From an uncultured Acetatifactor sp. (GTDB lineage: Bacteria > Bacillota > Clostridia > Lachnospirales > Lachnospiraceae), in contig CAJUAB010000006.1 in the NCBI GenBank assembly GCA_910583845.1, positions 123,247 to 187,246 of the forward strand: a stretch of 64,000 nucleotides of DNA, read 5' to 3'. The translations under genes were made by a program, and so were the position numbers. The notes under the pieces were generated by a model. The model was not told where the DNA came from. It did no database searches and was given only the letters and a program-made list of their open reading frames with translations. Positions 9,200 through 17,378 of this stretch are shown in pieces. Every line of letters begins with the position of its first letter. Position 1 is the first letter of the stretch.

Positions 9200-9538
9200 T
9201 TAGTAATTGAGGATATCGGAGACATCATAGCCCTGAGAGGCCAGCATGCCCAGAATCGCGGCGCTGAAAATCAGCAAGAGCACTGACAGCACAAGACCGA
9301 TGATAGAACATACCATACCTGCGGTGGACATACCGCTTTTCTGCTTTTTCTTGGACATAACAGCGCAGATGATACCGCCGATGCCCAGACCGATGCCCAG
9401 ATAGGTGATGCAGCAACTCATAATGATGGAACCAATGCCCAGAATCAAAGAAACGATTGCCAGGCTGTCGGTTTTCTTGGGTCCCTCAGGGGGAACAGGC
9501 TGCTGATAAGGGTTGTTTTGGAAATTTTGACCGTCCAT
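9200..9538 (-). CDS. DUF4190 membrane protein
   Basis: 112 residues. I start it at the ATG at 9538 because AGGAGG sits 6 nt upstream of it; an in-frame ATG 15 nt earlier overlaps that site. A short Asn/Gln/Pro-rich cytoplasmic N-terminus (GQNFQNNPYQQP) is followed by two long membrane helices of DUF4190 type (LAIVSLILGIGSIIM and AGMVCSIIGLVLSVLL), with a basic loop KKKQKSG between them. Function unknown. It belongs to a run of small membrane proteins with the neighbouring TM2 and DUF4870 genes. Confidence 0.88.
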   Translation of the reverse strand: MDGQNFQNNPYQQPVPPEGPKKTDSLAIVSLILGIGSIIMSCCITYLGIGLGIGGIICAVMSKKKQKSGMSTAGMVCSIIGLVLSVLLLIFSAAILGMLASQGYDVSDILNY

Positions 9539-9589
9539 TTCAGTCCTCCTCATAATAGATAGAATTTATTTGTATGGCTCTTTTCCGCG

Positions 9590-10006
9590 CTATTCGCACA
9601 GAGGCAGGCCCTTGCCGTCTACATTAATGCTGCCGGTCAGGATCAGGATACCCTCCACAAAACCCCAGATACCGGAAACCGCGGCGCCAATCCCGCAGGT
9701 GACCAGCGTGAGAACCAGCTGTATCACTGCCTTGGTGGTGTAGCCCAGATAGAAATTATGTACACCAAAGCATCCCAGGAATATGCCTAACAGACCAGCG
9801 GCAATCTTGGATTTCGCGTTGGGATTGCTGTTTGCCGGCGGATAGCAGGGTACACCGCAGCTTAAGCAGACGGTGGTTTCCGGGGTCACAGGCTTGCCGC
9901 AATTGTGACAGTAGTTGGTACCCAATCCCCTGCCTGCACCGCATTTCACACACAGCACGGCATCATCGGACATATAGGGTTCACCACAGTTTTTACAATA
10001 ATACAT
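9590..10006 (-). CDS. Double zinc-ribbon TM2-domain protein
   Basis: 138 residues from the ATG at 10006, which has GGGAGG 7 nt upstream. Two rubredoxin-like zinc knuckles occur (YCKNCG with CVKCG, then YCHNCG with CLSCG; about residues 3-50). A TM2 domain follows, with the characteristic LLGIFLGCFGVHNFYLGY turn (about 71-88) between two helices. TM2 proteins are small membrane proteins of unresolved function. The zinc ribbons may mediate protein or nucleic-acid contacts on the cytoplasmic face. Probably co-expressed with the DUF4190 and DUF2752 genes, as all three are short, co-oriented and closely spaced. Confidence 0.9.
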   Translation of the reverse strand: MYYCKNCGEPYMSDDAVLCVKCGAGRGLGTNYCHNCGKPVTPETTVCLSCGVPCYPPANSNPNAKSKIAAGLLGIFLGCFGVHNFYLGYTTKAVIQLVLTLVTCGIGAAVSGIWGFVEGILILTGSINVDGKGLPLCE

Positions 10007-10156
10007 TCTGATACCTCCCGCAATCGCAGGCTCTGCCTGCGGTATGCTTTTACTTTCAAACCATTTTGCTTCCACAAAAGGAGCGCATCATGAAGCATCA
10101 TGAAATGCGCTCCCCTTGCCGATCTGACCGTTTCCCGATGAAAGCCTGGTCACGGT

Positions 10157-10444
10157 TTACTTTAAGATCTTGATGCCGCCGATCAGCGGAATCTCTTTTT
10201 CCTCACCCTTGCAGGCTGCGATCAGTCCGATGAACCAACACACTACCAGGAAAAGGCTCACGATGCCGGCCACATACTTCACGATGGGAATTGCGGACAG
10301 AATTCCGACAGCGAACTGACCGATTACCAGCAGCAACGCCTGATTCAGATGAAATTTGGCTCCCTCCCTGTCACCAGCAAAAAAAGCAATCAGCCAACCA
10401 ATAAAGGAAATGTAGGCTACAATACCAGTTGCTTTCTTGTCCAT
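10157..10444 (-). CDS. DUF4870 (Tic20-like) membrane protein
   Basis: 95 residues and three hydrophobic helices. The family hallmark, charged residues after helix 1 followed by an amphipathic stretch (DREGAKFHLNQALLL), is clear. AGGAGG lies 9 nt upstream of the ATG. DUF4870 proteins are small polytopic membrane proteins of unknown function. Two further membrane-protein genes follow on the same strand after a 150-nt gap. Confidence 0.9.
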   Translation of the reverse strand: MDKKATGIVAYISFIGWLIAFFAGDREGAKFHLNQALLLVIGQFAVGILSAIPIVKYVAGIVSLFLVVCWFIGLIAACKGEEKEIPLIGGIKILK

Positions 10445-10580
10445 AATGCATAACCTCCTATGTATTTGATATAAACTTCATTATAATAGAAAAAAGCTGC
10501 TATTGCAACAGATTTTGAAAAAATATTTAATAAAGATTTTATAGAATCCGTGGCAATGGAGTTCCTGCGGCTTGTAGGCT

Positions 10581-11039
10581 CTATTGTTGAAGGTTTTCGA
10601 TGTCCTCCCCGCGCAGCAGCGCCAGAATCACAGTAACCCGCCTGCAGGCCCGGGTATAATTCTCCCGGGCGTATTCTTCCATCTCCCGGTGATAGCCGTC
10701 CTCATAGGCCCTGTGATAGGAGGCGGCGGCCTCGGTCATGTACTGTCCGGCCTCGTCGGCCATGTCTTCCAGATAGTCAAATTCTTCCGGAAAGTCAATA
10801 TGGGAGAATTTCATGAATTCCACTTCCAGCTCGTCCAGGCAGGAGAGCAGGTCGGAGGCGGCGTAGCGGATGCTGCTTTCCTCGGCATCCACTTCTATGG
10901 CATCCATTCGGGCGCCTATGGCCGACACGCTTTCGCAGAACGTGTTGATCTCGCTGTCAAATTTTGCGTCTATGGGATTTTGGCCGCAGCCGCACAACAG
11001 AATCAGGCAGGCCGTGACAAGCAGTATTTTTTTCCTCAC
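10581..11039 (-). CDS. Small lipoprotein of unknown function
   Basis: 152 residues starting at a GTG (11039) preceded by GGAGGA with a 7-nt gap. A short lipoprotein signal (KKILLVTACLILLCGC, Cys at about residue 18) is followed by an acidic, mostly helical domain with no recognised motif. It is probably anchored on the outer face of the membrane. It diverges from the germination gene, sharing a 191-bp intergenic region. Confidence 0.75.
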   Translation of the reverse strand: MRKKILLVTACLILLCGCGQNPIDAKFDSEINTFCESVSAIGARMDAIEVDAEESSIRYAASDLLSCLDELEVEFMKFSHIDFPEEFDYLEDMADEAGQYMTEAAASYHRAYEDGYHREMEEYARENYTRACRRVTVILALLRGEDIENLQQ

Positions 11040-11177
11040 AAAGACTTCCTCCAGGCGGTAGTTTCAGGTGGTCCGGGCCACGCCGCGATATTCCGCCGCG
11101 AAACTTCCGTCCCGCGACCGTCTGATACCACTCTAACATAAAAGAATGAAATCTACAACCGTCCGCGGAATAAAATT

Positions 11178-11223
11178 CCCCTTTTCCGGCACAATACCCA
11201 TAAAAGGGTTATCCCGGAAAGGG
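11178..11223 (+). promoter_or_regulatory. Hairpin that can mask the germination gene's ribosome-binding site
   Basis: CCCTTTTCCGG (about 11179-11189) can pair, with one bulged T, with CCGGAAAGGG (11214-11223). The second arm includes the AAAGGGAG Shine-Dalgarno sequence of the gene starting at 11231, so translation could be structure-controlled. Inferred from base pairing only. Confidence 0.4.
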
Positions 11224-11230
11224 AGTTTTT

Positions 11231-12742
11231 ATGGCTGAGAACAAGGAAAATCAGTACAGCGGGCAGCTGCCGGAAAACGAGGCGGGCCCGGGGATGCGGG
11301 GCGGCATGCGGAAGGAGCAGCCTTCCGGTACGGGCATCACCGGCTGCCTGCGCCAGGACAGCGCCTGGCTGGATCAAAAGCTGGCTACAGACAGAAATTT
11401 TGACGTAGTGACCCGCACCATCGAAGTAGGGGGGCGGGAGGCAACGCTGTATTTTATCGACGGTTTCTGCAAGGATGATCTGCTGCAGAAGCTGTTGCAG
11501 TATTTTATGGATATGAAGGCACGGGACATGCCCGGGGATGCGGGGCAGCTGCTGAAAAAGAGTCTGCCCTACATTGAGGTGGACCAGGAGCGGGAGTGGG
11601 AAAAGATCACTTCCAGTGTGTTGTCCGGTATTTTTGTGCTGCTCATTGACGGCTACCGGGAGGCGGTGCTCATAGATGCCCGCTCCTATCCGGCAAGGGG
11701 CGTGGAAGAGCCGGAAAAGGACAAGGTGCTGAGAGGGTCCAAGGACGGCTTTGTGGAGACCGTGGTGTTTAACACGGCCCTGATCCGGCGCAGGATACGG
11801 GACACAGACCTGCGTATGGAGATGATGAGCGCAGGCCAAAGCTCCAAGACGGATATTGTACTGTGCTATATGGACTCCAGAGTGGATCATGATTTTCTGG
11901 AGAAGATCAAGGAAAAAATCCGGAATATACGGGTGGACTCTCTGACCATGAACCAGGAATCCCTGGCGGAGTGTCTGGTGCCGGGACGCTGGTGGAACCC
12001 CTTTCCCAAGTTCAAATATACAGAGAGGCCGGATACGGCGGCGGCCCAGGTACTGGAGGGAAATGTGATCCTGCTGGTGGACAATTCTCCCTCAGCCATG
12101 GTGCTGCCCACCACGATCTTTGACGTGGTGGAGGAAGCGGACGACTACTATTTTCCTCCTATAACGGGCACTTATCTGCGGCTGACCCGGTTCATCATCT
12201 CCCTGCTGACCTATCTGATGACGCCTACCTTCCTGCTTCTGATGGACAATCCCCACTGGATTCCCGAAGGATTCTCCTTTATCCTGCTGAAGGAGCCGCC
12301 TAATATCCCCCTGATCTGGCAGTTTCTGATCCTGGAGCTGGCCATAGACGGACTGCGGCTGGCGGCGGTGAACACACCCAATATGCTCAGTACGCCTCTG
12401 AGCGTCATGGCGGCGTTGGTACTGGGGGAATTTTCGGTCAACAGCGGCTGGTTTTCCAGCGAAGTCATGCTGTACATGGCGTTTGTGGCCATCGCCAATT
12501 ATACCCAGGCAAACTATGAACTGGGTTACGCGCTGAAATTCATGCGGATGACCACGCTGGTGCTCACGGCAATTTTCGGAATATGGGGTTACGCCGGGGG
12601 ACTGCTGATATCGGTGCTTTGCATGTGCTGTAACAAGACGCTTTCCCATCGCAGTTATCTCTACCCGCTGTTTCCTCTGAACTGGAAAAAGCTGAAAAAC
12701 CGTCTGATCCGCAGGCGGCTGCCGGGGGCGAGACAGGAGTAG
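11231..12742 (+). CDS. GerA-family spore germination protein, SpoVAF-like
   Basis: 503 residues. A hydrophilic N-terminal half (about 1-310, including VLLIDGYREAVLIDARSYP and TALIRRRIRDTDLR) is followed by a membrane domain of about five helices with the GerA-family blocks (TYLRLTRFIISLLTYLMTP, LAIDGLRLAAVNTPNML). The C-terminus ends in a basic stretch (KLKNRLIRRRLPG). The N-terminal block DVVTRTIEVGGREATLYFID and block VNSGWFSSEVMLYMAFVAIA look closer to SpoVAF than to a receptor A subunit. These proteins act in the spore inner membrane during germination. No GerB or GerC partner is adjacent, which also fits SpoVAF. The ribosome-binding site may be masked by the upstream hairpin. Confidence 0.88.
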   Translation: MAENKENQYSGQLPENEAGPGMRGGMRKEQPSGTGITGCLRQDSAWLDQKLATDRNFDVVTRTIEVGGREATLYFIDGFCKDDLLQKLLQYFMDMKARDMPGDAGQLLKKSLPYIEVDQEREWEKITSSVLSGIFVLLIDGYREAVLIDARSYPARGVEEPEKDKVLRGSKDGFVETVVFNTALIRRRIRDTDLRMEMMSAGQSSKTDIVLCYMDSRVDHDFLEKIKEKIRNIRVDSLTMNQESLAECLVPGRWWNPFPKFKYTERPDTAAAQVLEGNVILLVDNSPSAMVLPTTIFDVVEEADDYYFPPITGTYLRLTRFIISLLTYLMTPTFLLLMDNPHWIPEGFSFILLKEPPNIPLIWQFLILELAIDGLRLAAVNTPNMLSTPLSVMAALVLGEFSVNSGWFSSEVMLYMAFVAIANYTQANYELGYALKFMRMTTLVLTAIFGIWGYAGGLLISVLCMCCNKTLSHRSYLYPLFPLNWKKLKNRLIRRRLPGARQE

Positions 12743-12849
12743 GACGCAAAAAGAATTGAACGGGAGCTTTGTGTGTGATAAAATGGAATCTGGCTTTCAG
12801 ACAAAAGGAAAATGCCGGAGGGCAGAATACAGAGCGAGGGGAGACATAT

Positions 12850-14619
12850 ATGGCACACAGGATTGTGACGAAAATACAGGAGATTCCGGCCGGCCCAGGA
12901 CAGCGCCTGCTGGCGGTCAGCGATATCCACGGGCATCTGGACCGCCTGATACAGCTGCTGAGACAGATGGATTACGGCGGGGAAGACATTCTGGTTCTGG
13001 TGGGAGATCTGATCGAGAAGGGGCCCGAGAGCCTGCGGGTGGTACAGTATGTGATGGATCTGGCCCGGCAGCATCCCGTATATGTGTCCATGGGCAATGT
13101 GGATCTGGGACGGCTCCTGAAAGTGGACGATGATTCGCCGGAGGGGGTGGAGGACTGGACGGGATTCCTGAACTGGGCACAGCGTGTCTGGGGGGGCAGC
13201 CTGTTTCATGAAATGCTGGCGGATATGGGGATTTCTCCTGATCAGGTGGCAGGGGATAATGCGGCGCGGTATCGCCGCCGCATGCTGGAAGAGTTTCATG
13301 AGGAACTGGAATTTCTCTGGAGCAGGCCCACCATTCTGACGGCAGGAAAATATCTGTTTGTTCACGGCGGTATCCCCACGGAGGATTTAGGATCTTTGGA
13401 GGGGACGGACCCGGTCCCCTATCTGAAAAACGACAATTTTCTGAGCCAGGGCCATTCCTTTCGGGAGCATATAGTGGTCACAGGGCATTGGCCGACCTGC
13501 CTGTACCGGGCGGACAGGGAGGATGTGAGTCCGGTTTTCGATGCCGAAAGGCAGATTCTGTGTATCGACGGCGGCAACGGACTGAAAAGAGTCGGGCAGC
13601 TCAACGGGATTATTCTTCCGGATTGCCAGGCGCAGATCAGCCAGATCAGCTGGATGGGATACGACGGCTTTCCGGAGGTGGAGGCCCTGGAGAGGCAAAA
13701 AGGCCGGGGGGCTTCGATCCATATTCAATATTTTGACAGTCAGGTGGAGCTTCTGGAACAGAGGGGGGATATGGCTCTCTGGAAACAGAGTTCCACGGGT
13801 AAAGAGTTTGAGGCTCCGGTGGAATGGACTTACCGTGACGGAGACGGGAGGCTCCATTGCAGCGATTACGCGGATACGCTGCTGGACGTGGAACCGGAGG
13901 ACCGGCTTTCGGTAATCGTACATACTGACGGCGGCTGCTATTGCAAAAAGAATGGCCTGATCGGCTGGTATAAAGGAGCGGTGCGGCCCATCGGGAGTAA
14001 GCTGACGCTGAAGCCGGGGTTTGGCCGGGAGCAGGAGCGTCAATCGGAGCCGGAGTCGCCGTGGGGCGGGCTCTCTGCCGTGGGCAGGAAGGAATGCCAC
14101 CGCCGGGAACGGGAACTGGCGGTATATGAACTGCTCAGGAGACTGGGAATTGAATATGAGAGAATCGACCATGTGAAGACCGACACCATGGAAGCATGTC
14201 AGGCGGTGGATGAGGCGCTGGACGGAGCGGTAATCTGTAAGAATCTGTTTCTCTGCAACCGGCAGCGGACCAGGTTTTATCTGCTGATGATGCCCGGGGA
14301 CAAAGTCTTTCGGACCAAAGAGCTGTCAGCCCAGATCGGCAGTTCCAGGCTGTCTTTCGGAGAGGCGGTTTACATGGAGAAGTATCTGCATACCAGCCCC
14401 GGCAGTGTCAGCGTCATGGGATTGCTGCACGATACGGAAGGCCGGGTGCAGCTGCTGATGGACAGGGATATTCTGCGGGGGGCGTTTTTGGGCTGTCATC
14501 CCTGCATGAATACTTCCAGTATCCGTCTGAGGACAGAGGATCTGCTGAAAAAGTTTCTGCCTGCGGTGGGCCATACACCTGTGTATGTGGATTTGACGGG
14601 GGAGGCCGGACAGATTTGA
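12850..14619 (+). CDS. Calcineurin-like phosphoesterase fused to a YbaK/ProX-type deacylase domain
   Basis: 589 residues from the ATG at 12850, which follows GGGGAGA; an upstream in-frame ATG (12769) lacks a good site. The N-terminal half is a metallophosphoesterase: DIHGH (metal ligands), GDLIEKGP, GNVD and VHGG give the expected D-x-H, GD, GN and H order of the ApaH/PPP-type branch. A small SH3-like linker follows (VIVHTDGGCYCKKNGLIGWY, about 360-380). The last 160 residues or so (VYELLRRLGIEYERIDH onward, with CKNLFLC and LRTEDLLKKF) match the YbaK/ProX superfamily that hydrolyses mischarged Ala-tRNA-Pro. The combination in one chain is unusual. It could couple removal of a dinucleotide or phosphate signal to tRNA quality control, but that is speculation. 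Confidence 0.88.
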   Translation: MAHRIVTKIQEIPAGPGQRLLAVSDIHGHLDRLIQLLRQMDYGGEDILVLVGDLIEKGPESLRVVQYVMDLARQHPVYVSMGNVDLGRLLKVDDDSPEGVEDWTGFLNWAQRVWGGSLFHEMLADMGISPDQVAGDNAARYRRRMLEEFHEELEFLWSRPTILTAGKYLFVHGGIPTEDLGSLEGTDPVPYLKNDNFLSQGHSFREHIVVTGHWPTCLYRADREDVSPVFDAERQILCIDGGNGLKRVGQLNGIILPDCQAQISQISWMGYDGFPEVEALERQKGRGASIHIQYFDSQVELLEQRGDMALWKQSSTGKEFEAPVEWTYRDGDGRLHCSDYADTLLDVEPEDRLSVIVHTDGGCYCKKNGLIGWYKGAVRPIGSKLTLKPGFGREQERQSEPESPWGGLSAVGRKECHRRERELAVYELLRRLGIEYERIDHVKTDTMEACQAVDEALDGAVICKNLFLCNRQRTRFYLLMMPGDKVFRTKELSAQIGSSRLSFGEAVYMEKYLHTSPGSVSVMGLLHDTEGRVQLLMDRDILRGAFLGCHPCMNTSSIRLRTEDLLKKFLPAVGHTPVYVDLTGEAGQI

Positions 14620-14668
14620 TTGCAGATGGCGGCATAGCAGAAGATTCATGGAATGGCAGGTGGCGGAT

Positions 14669-15361
14669 ATGAAACTGGTTATATGCGACGATAATCAGGC
14701 GGATATAGACTATGTCGCGGGACTGATTGATCTATGGAAAAGGCGGACGGGGACAGGGGTGGAATTGTTTTCCTTCCTGTCGGCAGAGGCTCTGCTCTTT
14801 GCCTGGGAGGAGAACAGAGATATGGACGTCCTGCTGCTGGACATCGAAATGCAGGGGATGAGCGGGGTGAAGCTGGCCAGACAGCTGCGGCAGATGGGGG
14901 CCGGAATGCAGATCGTTTTTATCACAGGTTATATGGATTATATTGCCGAAGGATATGACGTGGAGGCGCTGCATTATCTCCTGAAGCCTGTGACCGGGGA
15001 GCGCCTGGGCCAGGTGCTGGACCGGGCCATGGAGCGTATCCGGGCACGGGAGCGTCTGCTGCAGTTTTCAACGCAGGACGGTGTGGTACGGCTGTCTGTG
15101 TATGAAATCCGTTATCTGGAAGTCATGCGCAACTACACCACCATCCATGCAAAGGAGGATTACAGCGTCAAGCGCAGCCTGAATGATCTGGAGGGAGAAC
15201 TGGACGATGGCTTTTACCGGATTCATCGTTCTTTTCTCGTAAATCTGCGCTTTGTGAAGCGTGTCACACGGACGGAGGTGACCCTGAAGGATGGTACTGC
15301 GCTGCCTCTGTCCCGCGGGCATTATGAGGGCCTGAACCAGGCGTTGATCGCGTATTTCTGA
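14669..15361 (+). CDS. LytTR-family response regulator
   Basis: 230 residues from the ATG at 14669, giving the canonical start MKLVICDDN. An N-terminal receiver domain has the acidic pair DD (about 7-8), phospho-acceptor Asp in LLLDIEM (about 58) and a conserved Lys in LLKPV (about 109). A C-terminal LytTR DNA-binding domain follows (from about 135, with IRYLEVMRNYTTIHAK and FYRIHRSFLVNL). Such regulators bind paired 9-bp direct repeats spaced about 12 bp apart, and just such a pair lies immediately downstream at 15419-15448. A likely cognate GHKL kinase lies 4.3 kb away at 19658, beyond a probable insertion. Confidence 0.95.
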   Translation: MKLVICDDNQADIDYVAGLIDLWKRRTGTGVELFSFLSAEALLFAWEENRDMDVLLLDIEMQGMSGVKLARQLRQMGAGMQIVFITGYMDYIAEGYDVEALHYLLKPVTGERLGQVLDRAMERIRARERLLQFSTQDGVVRLSVYEIRYLEVMRNYTTIHAKEDYSVKRSLNDLEGELDDGFYRIHRSFLVNLRFVKRVTRTEVTLKDGTALPLSRGHYEGLNQALIAYF

Positions 15362-15418
15362 AAACAGCCCGTGATCCGCGGGACAATGGTAAGCAGGAGC
15401 ACATCGCCATATTTCCCG

Positions 15419-15488
15419 ACAGTTAAGAAAATCTTCCCTATAGTTTACTTTCCCTCCATTGCGGACGGGGCTTTTGTGCGTTTATACT
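15419..15488 (+). promoter_or_regulatory. LytTR-type tandem site and promoter of the XRE gene
   Basis: ACAGTTAAG (15419-15427) and ATAGTTTAC (15440-15448) are imperfect direct repeats 12 bp apart that fit the LytTR consensus. They end 10 bp before a plausible sigma-A promoter: TTGCGG (15459-15464), 18-bp spacer, TATACT (15483-15488). This is the classic activator position for a LytTR regulator such as the one encoded just upstream. Confidence 0.6.
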
Positions 15489-15556
15489 GTATTTACCGGC
15501 CGGGAAACGGAACACTTAACAGGGTGAAGAGACAGATCTTTTTGGGAGGTAACGCG

Positions 15557-16738
15557 ATGAAATTGAATATGGGGACGAAGATAACTGCGCTGCGCAGACA
15601 AAAGGGGATGACCCAGGAGCAGCTGGCGGCGGCGCTGGGCGTATCCGCTCCGGCGGTAAGCAAATGGGAGACGGACAGCTCGTATCCGGATATCACGCTG
15701 CTCTGCCCCTTGGCCAGGGCATTGGGGACGGATGTGGACAATTTGCTGACATTTGAGGAGGAATTGTCTCAGGAAAAGCTGGGACGATATATGACGGAGA
15801 TTATTGAGACGGCCCGGCAGGGAGATCTGTCCGGAGCGGAAGAGCAGCTGAACGCGCTGCTGCACAGATATCCTTCCGATATGTCTTTGAAGTTCAGCGC
15901 CATCGGGGCGCTGTCATTTTTGGAGATGAATCTGGACATTGGCCCCGGCGGAGACGGCGGGGAGGCAAAGGGCCGGGAGGATCGCTTCCCCAGGGCAGAT
16001 TACGGCATGGCGGCCCAAGTATCCTGCGGCGGGGCGGGGGAGCAGACTGGGGAAAGAGACAGGCAGCGTTTTGCCAGGCAGAAAAAGGAACTGGCCCGGG
16101 CGCTGCACGATGACGGAAATCCCGCCTTTTATCTGTCGTCTGTGTCCATGCTGATTTCCCTGGCTCTGGCGGAAGGGGAGATGGAGGAAGCCGAGAGGCT
16201 GCTGAAGGAGAATCTTACGAATACTGCCGATTTTACCCCTCTCTGGGTGCAGTTTTATCTGAAAAAGGGGGAGCGCGATCAGGCTTTGGGAATTTTACAG
16301 AGGCAGGCTTATCGTCTGGTGTCGGATCTGCGTGTCTGCCTGATGTATCTGATGCGGAAGGATCTGGGGCTTGAGCGGGACCGGGTGCTGGAGATCTGTG
16401 GGATACTGGAACAGATGGAGGACCTGTTTTCCGTGGGCGACAATAGCGCGGGCCTTTTTGCGGAGATCTATCTGCGGGAGGGGGAGCAGGAGCAGGCGCT
16501 TCGGTATCTGGAGCGATTGGTGGATCAGATGACCGGGCAGATGGCTCCGCCAAATCCGCTGGTTTTTTCTCCGGCCATCGCGCCGGGGCCGGAGAAGCTC
16601 CACTGGAGCCGGGAACTGAAACTGGCCGCCTTGCAGGGACTGCAAAGGGACGCCTGTTTTGACCCCCTTCGAAAGCTGGAACGGTTTCAGAAGATTGTGC
16701 GGGAGCTTGCGGACAGCCTGGAGGCTTCCCCGCAGTAA
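15557..16738 (+). CDS. XRE-family regulator with a TPR-like C-terminus
   Basis: 393 residues from the ATG at 15557, which has GGGAGG 7 nt upstream. A helix-turn-helix of XRE/Cro type occupies about residues 5-60 (ITALRRQKGMTQEQLA, VSAPAVSKWETDSSYPD). The remaining 330 residues are helical and look like degenerate TPR repeats (AEGEMEEAERLLKENLT, REGEQEQALRYLERLV), typical of regulators that sense a peptide or a partner protein. The upstream LytTR-type site suggests control by the neighbouring response regulator. A terminator follows at 16755. Confidence 0.9.
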   Translation: MKLNMGTKITALRRQKGMTQEQLAAALGVSAPAVSKWETDSSYPDITLLCPLARALGTDVDNLLTFEEELSQEKLGRYMTEIIETARQGDLSGAEEQLNALLHRYPSDMSLKFSAIGALSFLEMNLDIGPGGDGGEAKGREDRFPRADYGMAAQVSCGGAGEQTGERDRQRFARQKKELARALHDDGNPAFYLSSVSMLISLALAEGEMEEAERLLKENLTNTADFTPLWVQFYLKKGERDQALGILQRQAYRLVSDLRVCLMYLMRKDLGLERDRVLEICGILEQMEDLFSVGDNSAGLFAEIYLREGEQEQALRYLERLVDQMTGQMAPPNPLVFSPAIAPGPEKLHWSRELKLAALQGLQRDACFDPLRKLERFQKIVRELADSLEASPQ

Positions 16739-16754
16739 AACGGTATAAACACCG

Positions 16755-16806
16755 CTGGCCAATGTGGATATGGGAAGACGCCGGATCATATTGGCCAGTG
16801 CTTTTT
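16755..16806 (+). terminator. Intrinsic terminator after the XRE gene
   Basis: CTGGCCAAT (16755-16763) pairs with ATTGGCCAG (16790-16798), followed by TGCTTTTTG. The loop is long (26 nt). Confidence 0.6.
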
Positions 16807-16934
16807 GTCATGAAAGGCATTATAATAAATCCACATTCGCATATCGAACGTTCCAAGTACGTTATTTCTTTTCCCGCATTATCGGGGATAAGGGGATGTT
16901 TCGTCCCGGATTTACCTTAAAGTAAAATTGGCAG

Positions 16935-17153
16935 ATGGGCAGGGTTGTCGGGAACGTGGAGGCAATGATTATCAAAGACATGAGCCGCCTGGGACGTGAC
17001 TATCTCAAAGTTGTCCAGGTCATGGAAATCCTGCGGCAGAGAGGCGTCCGGCTGATCACCATCAATGACGGAGTGGACAGCGCCAACGGAGAGAATGATT
17101 TTACCCCGTTCTTGAACATCTTGTATGAATTTATTCTGCATGAACTGATTTAC
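16935..17153 (+). pseudogene. Fragment of a serine recombinase (transposon resolvase)
   Basis: The frame encodes IIKDMSRLGRDYLKVVQVME and then GVRLITINDGVDSANGENDF, the core of the catalytic domain of Tn4451/TndX-like large serine recombinases. The N-terminus with the catalytic serine is missing, and the frame loses similarity after FTPFLNIL, so only about 60 codons of a protein normally over 500 residues long remain. It is a decayed remnant, adjacent to a more complete tnpW-like gene. Confidence 0.8.
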
Positions 17154-17154
17154 A

Positions 17155-17319
17155 ATGAAACAGGGAACAACAAAGAGAGGCAGAAGAAAGGCTCCCGCAC
17201 TGGTGAAGAAGATTGGCCGGACTACCTACATTGTGCGGGTTCATTTCAGCAAGACCAGCAAGGAAACCATGAGCGACAAAATCAAGCGTATGCTGAAAAA
17301 TGAGATACAGCAGATGTGA
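17155..17319 (+). CDS. TnpW-like transposon-encoded small protein
   Basis: A 54-residue frame (ATG 17155, TGA 17317) overlaps the resolvase remnant region in another frame. The sequence KKIGRTTYIVRVHFSKTSKE followed by TMSDKIKRML is characteristic of TnpW, a small conserved protein of unknown function carried by Tn4451-type and related integrative elements of Clostridia. It looks intact although the rest of the element has gone, and it has no clear ribosome-binding site. Probably a relic. Confidence 0.7.
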   Translation: MKQGTTKRGRRKAPALVKKIGRTTYIVRVHFSKTSKETMSDKIKRMLKNEIQQM

Positions 17320-17338
17320 AAAAGCGATAATGGAAACA

Positions 17339-17371
17339 GGCCGGGAATCAAAACTATAATGGTTCCCGGCC
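17339..17371. terminator. Bidirectional terminator
   Basis: GGCCGGGAA (17339-17347) pairs with TTCCCGGCC (17363-17371). On the plus side an AT-rich tract with several T runs follows. The hairpin lies just after the stop of the minus-strand nuclease gene and can serve both strands. Confidence 0.55.
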
Positions 17372-17378
17372 AGCTATT

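Noticed and set aside
16935..17153. Functional serine recombinase
   Set aside because: Only about 60 codons of the catalytic domain remain and the catalytic-serine region is missing.
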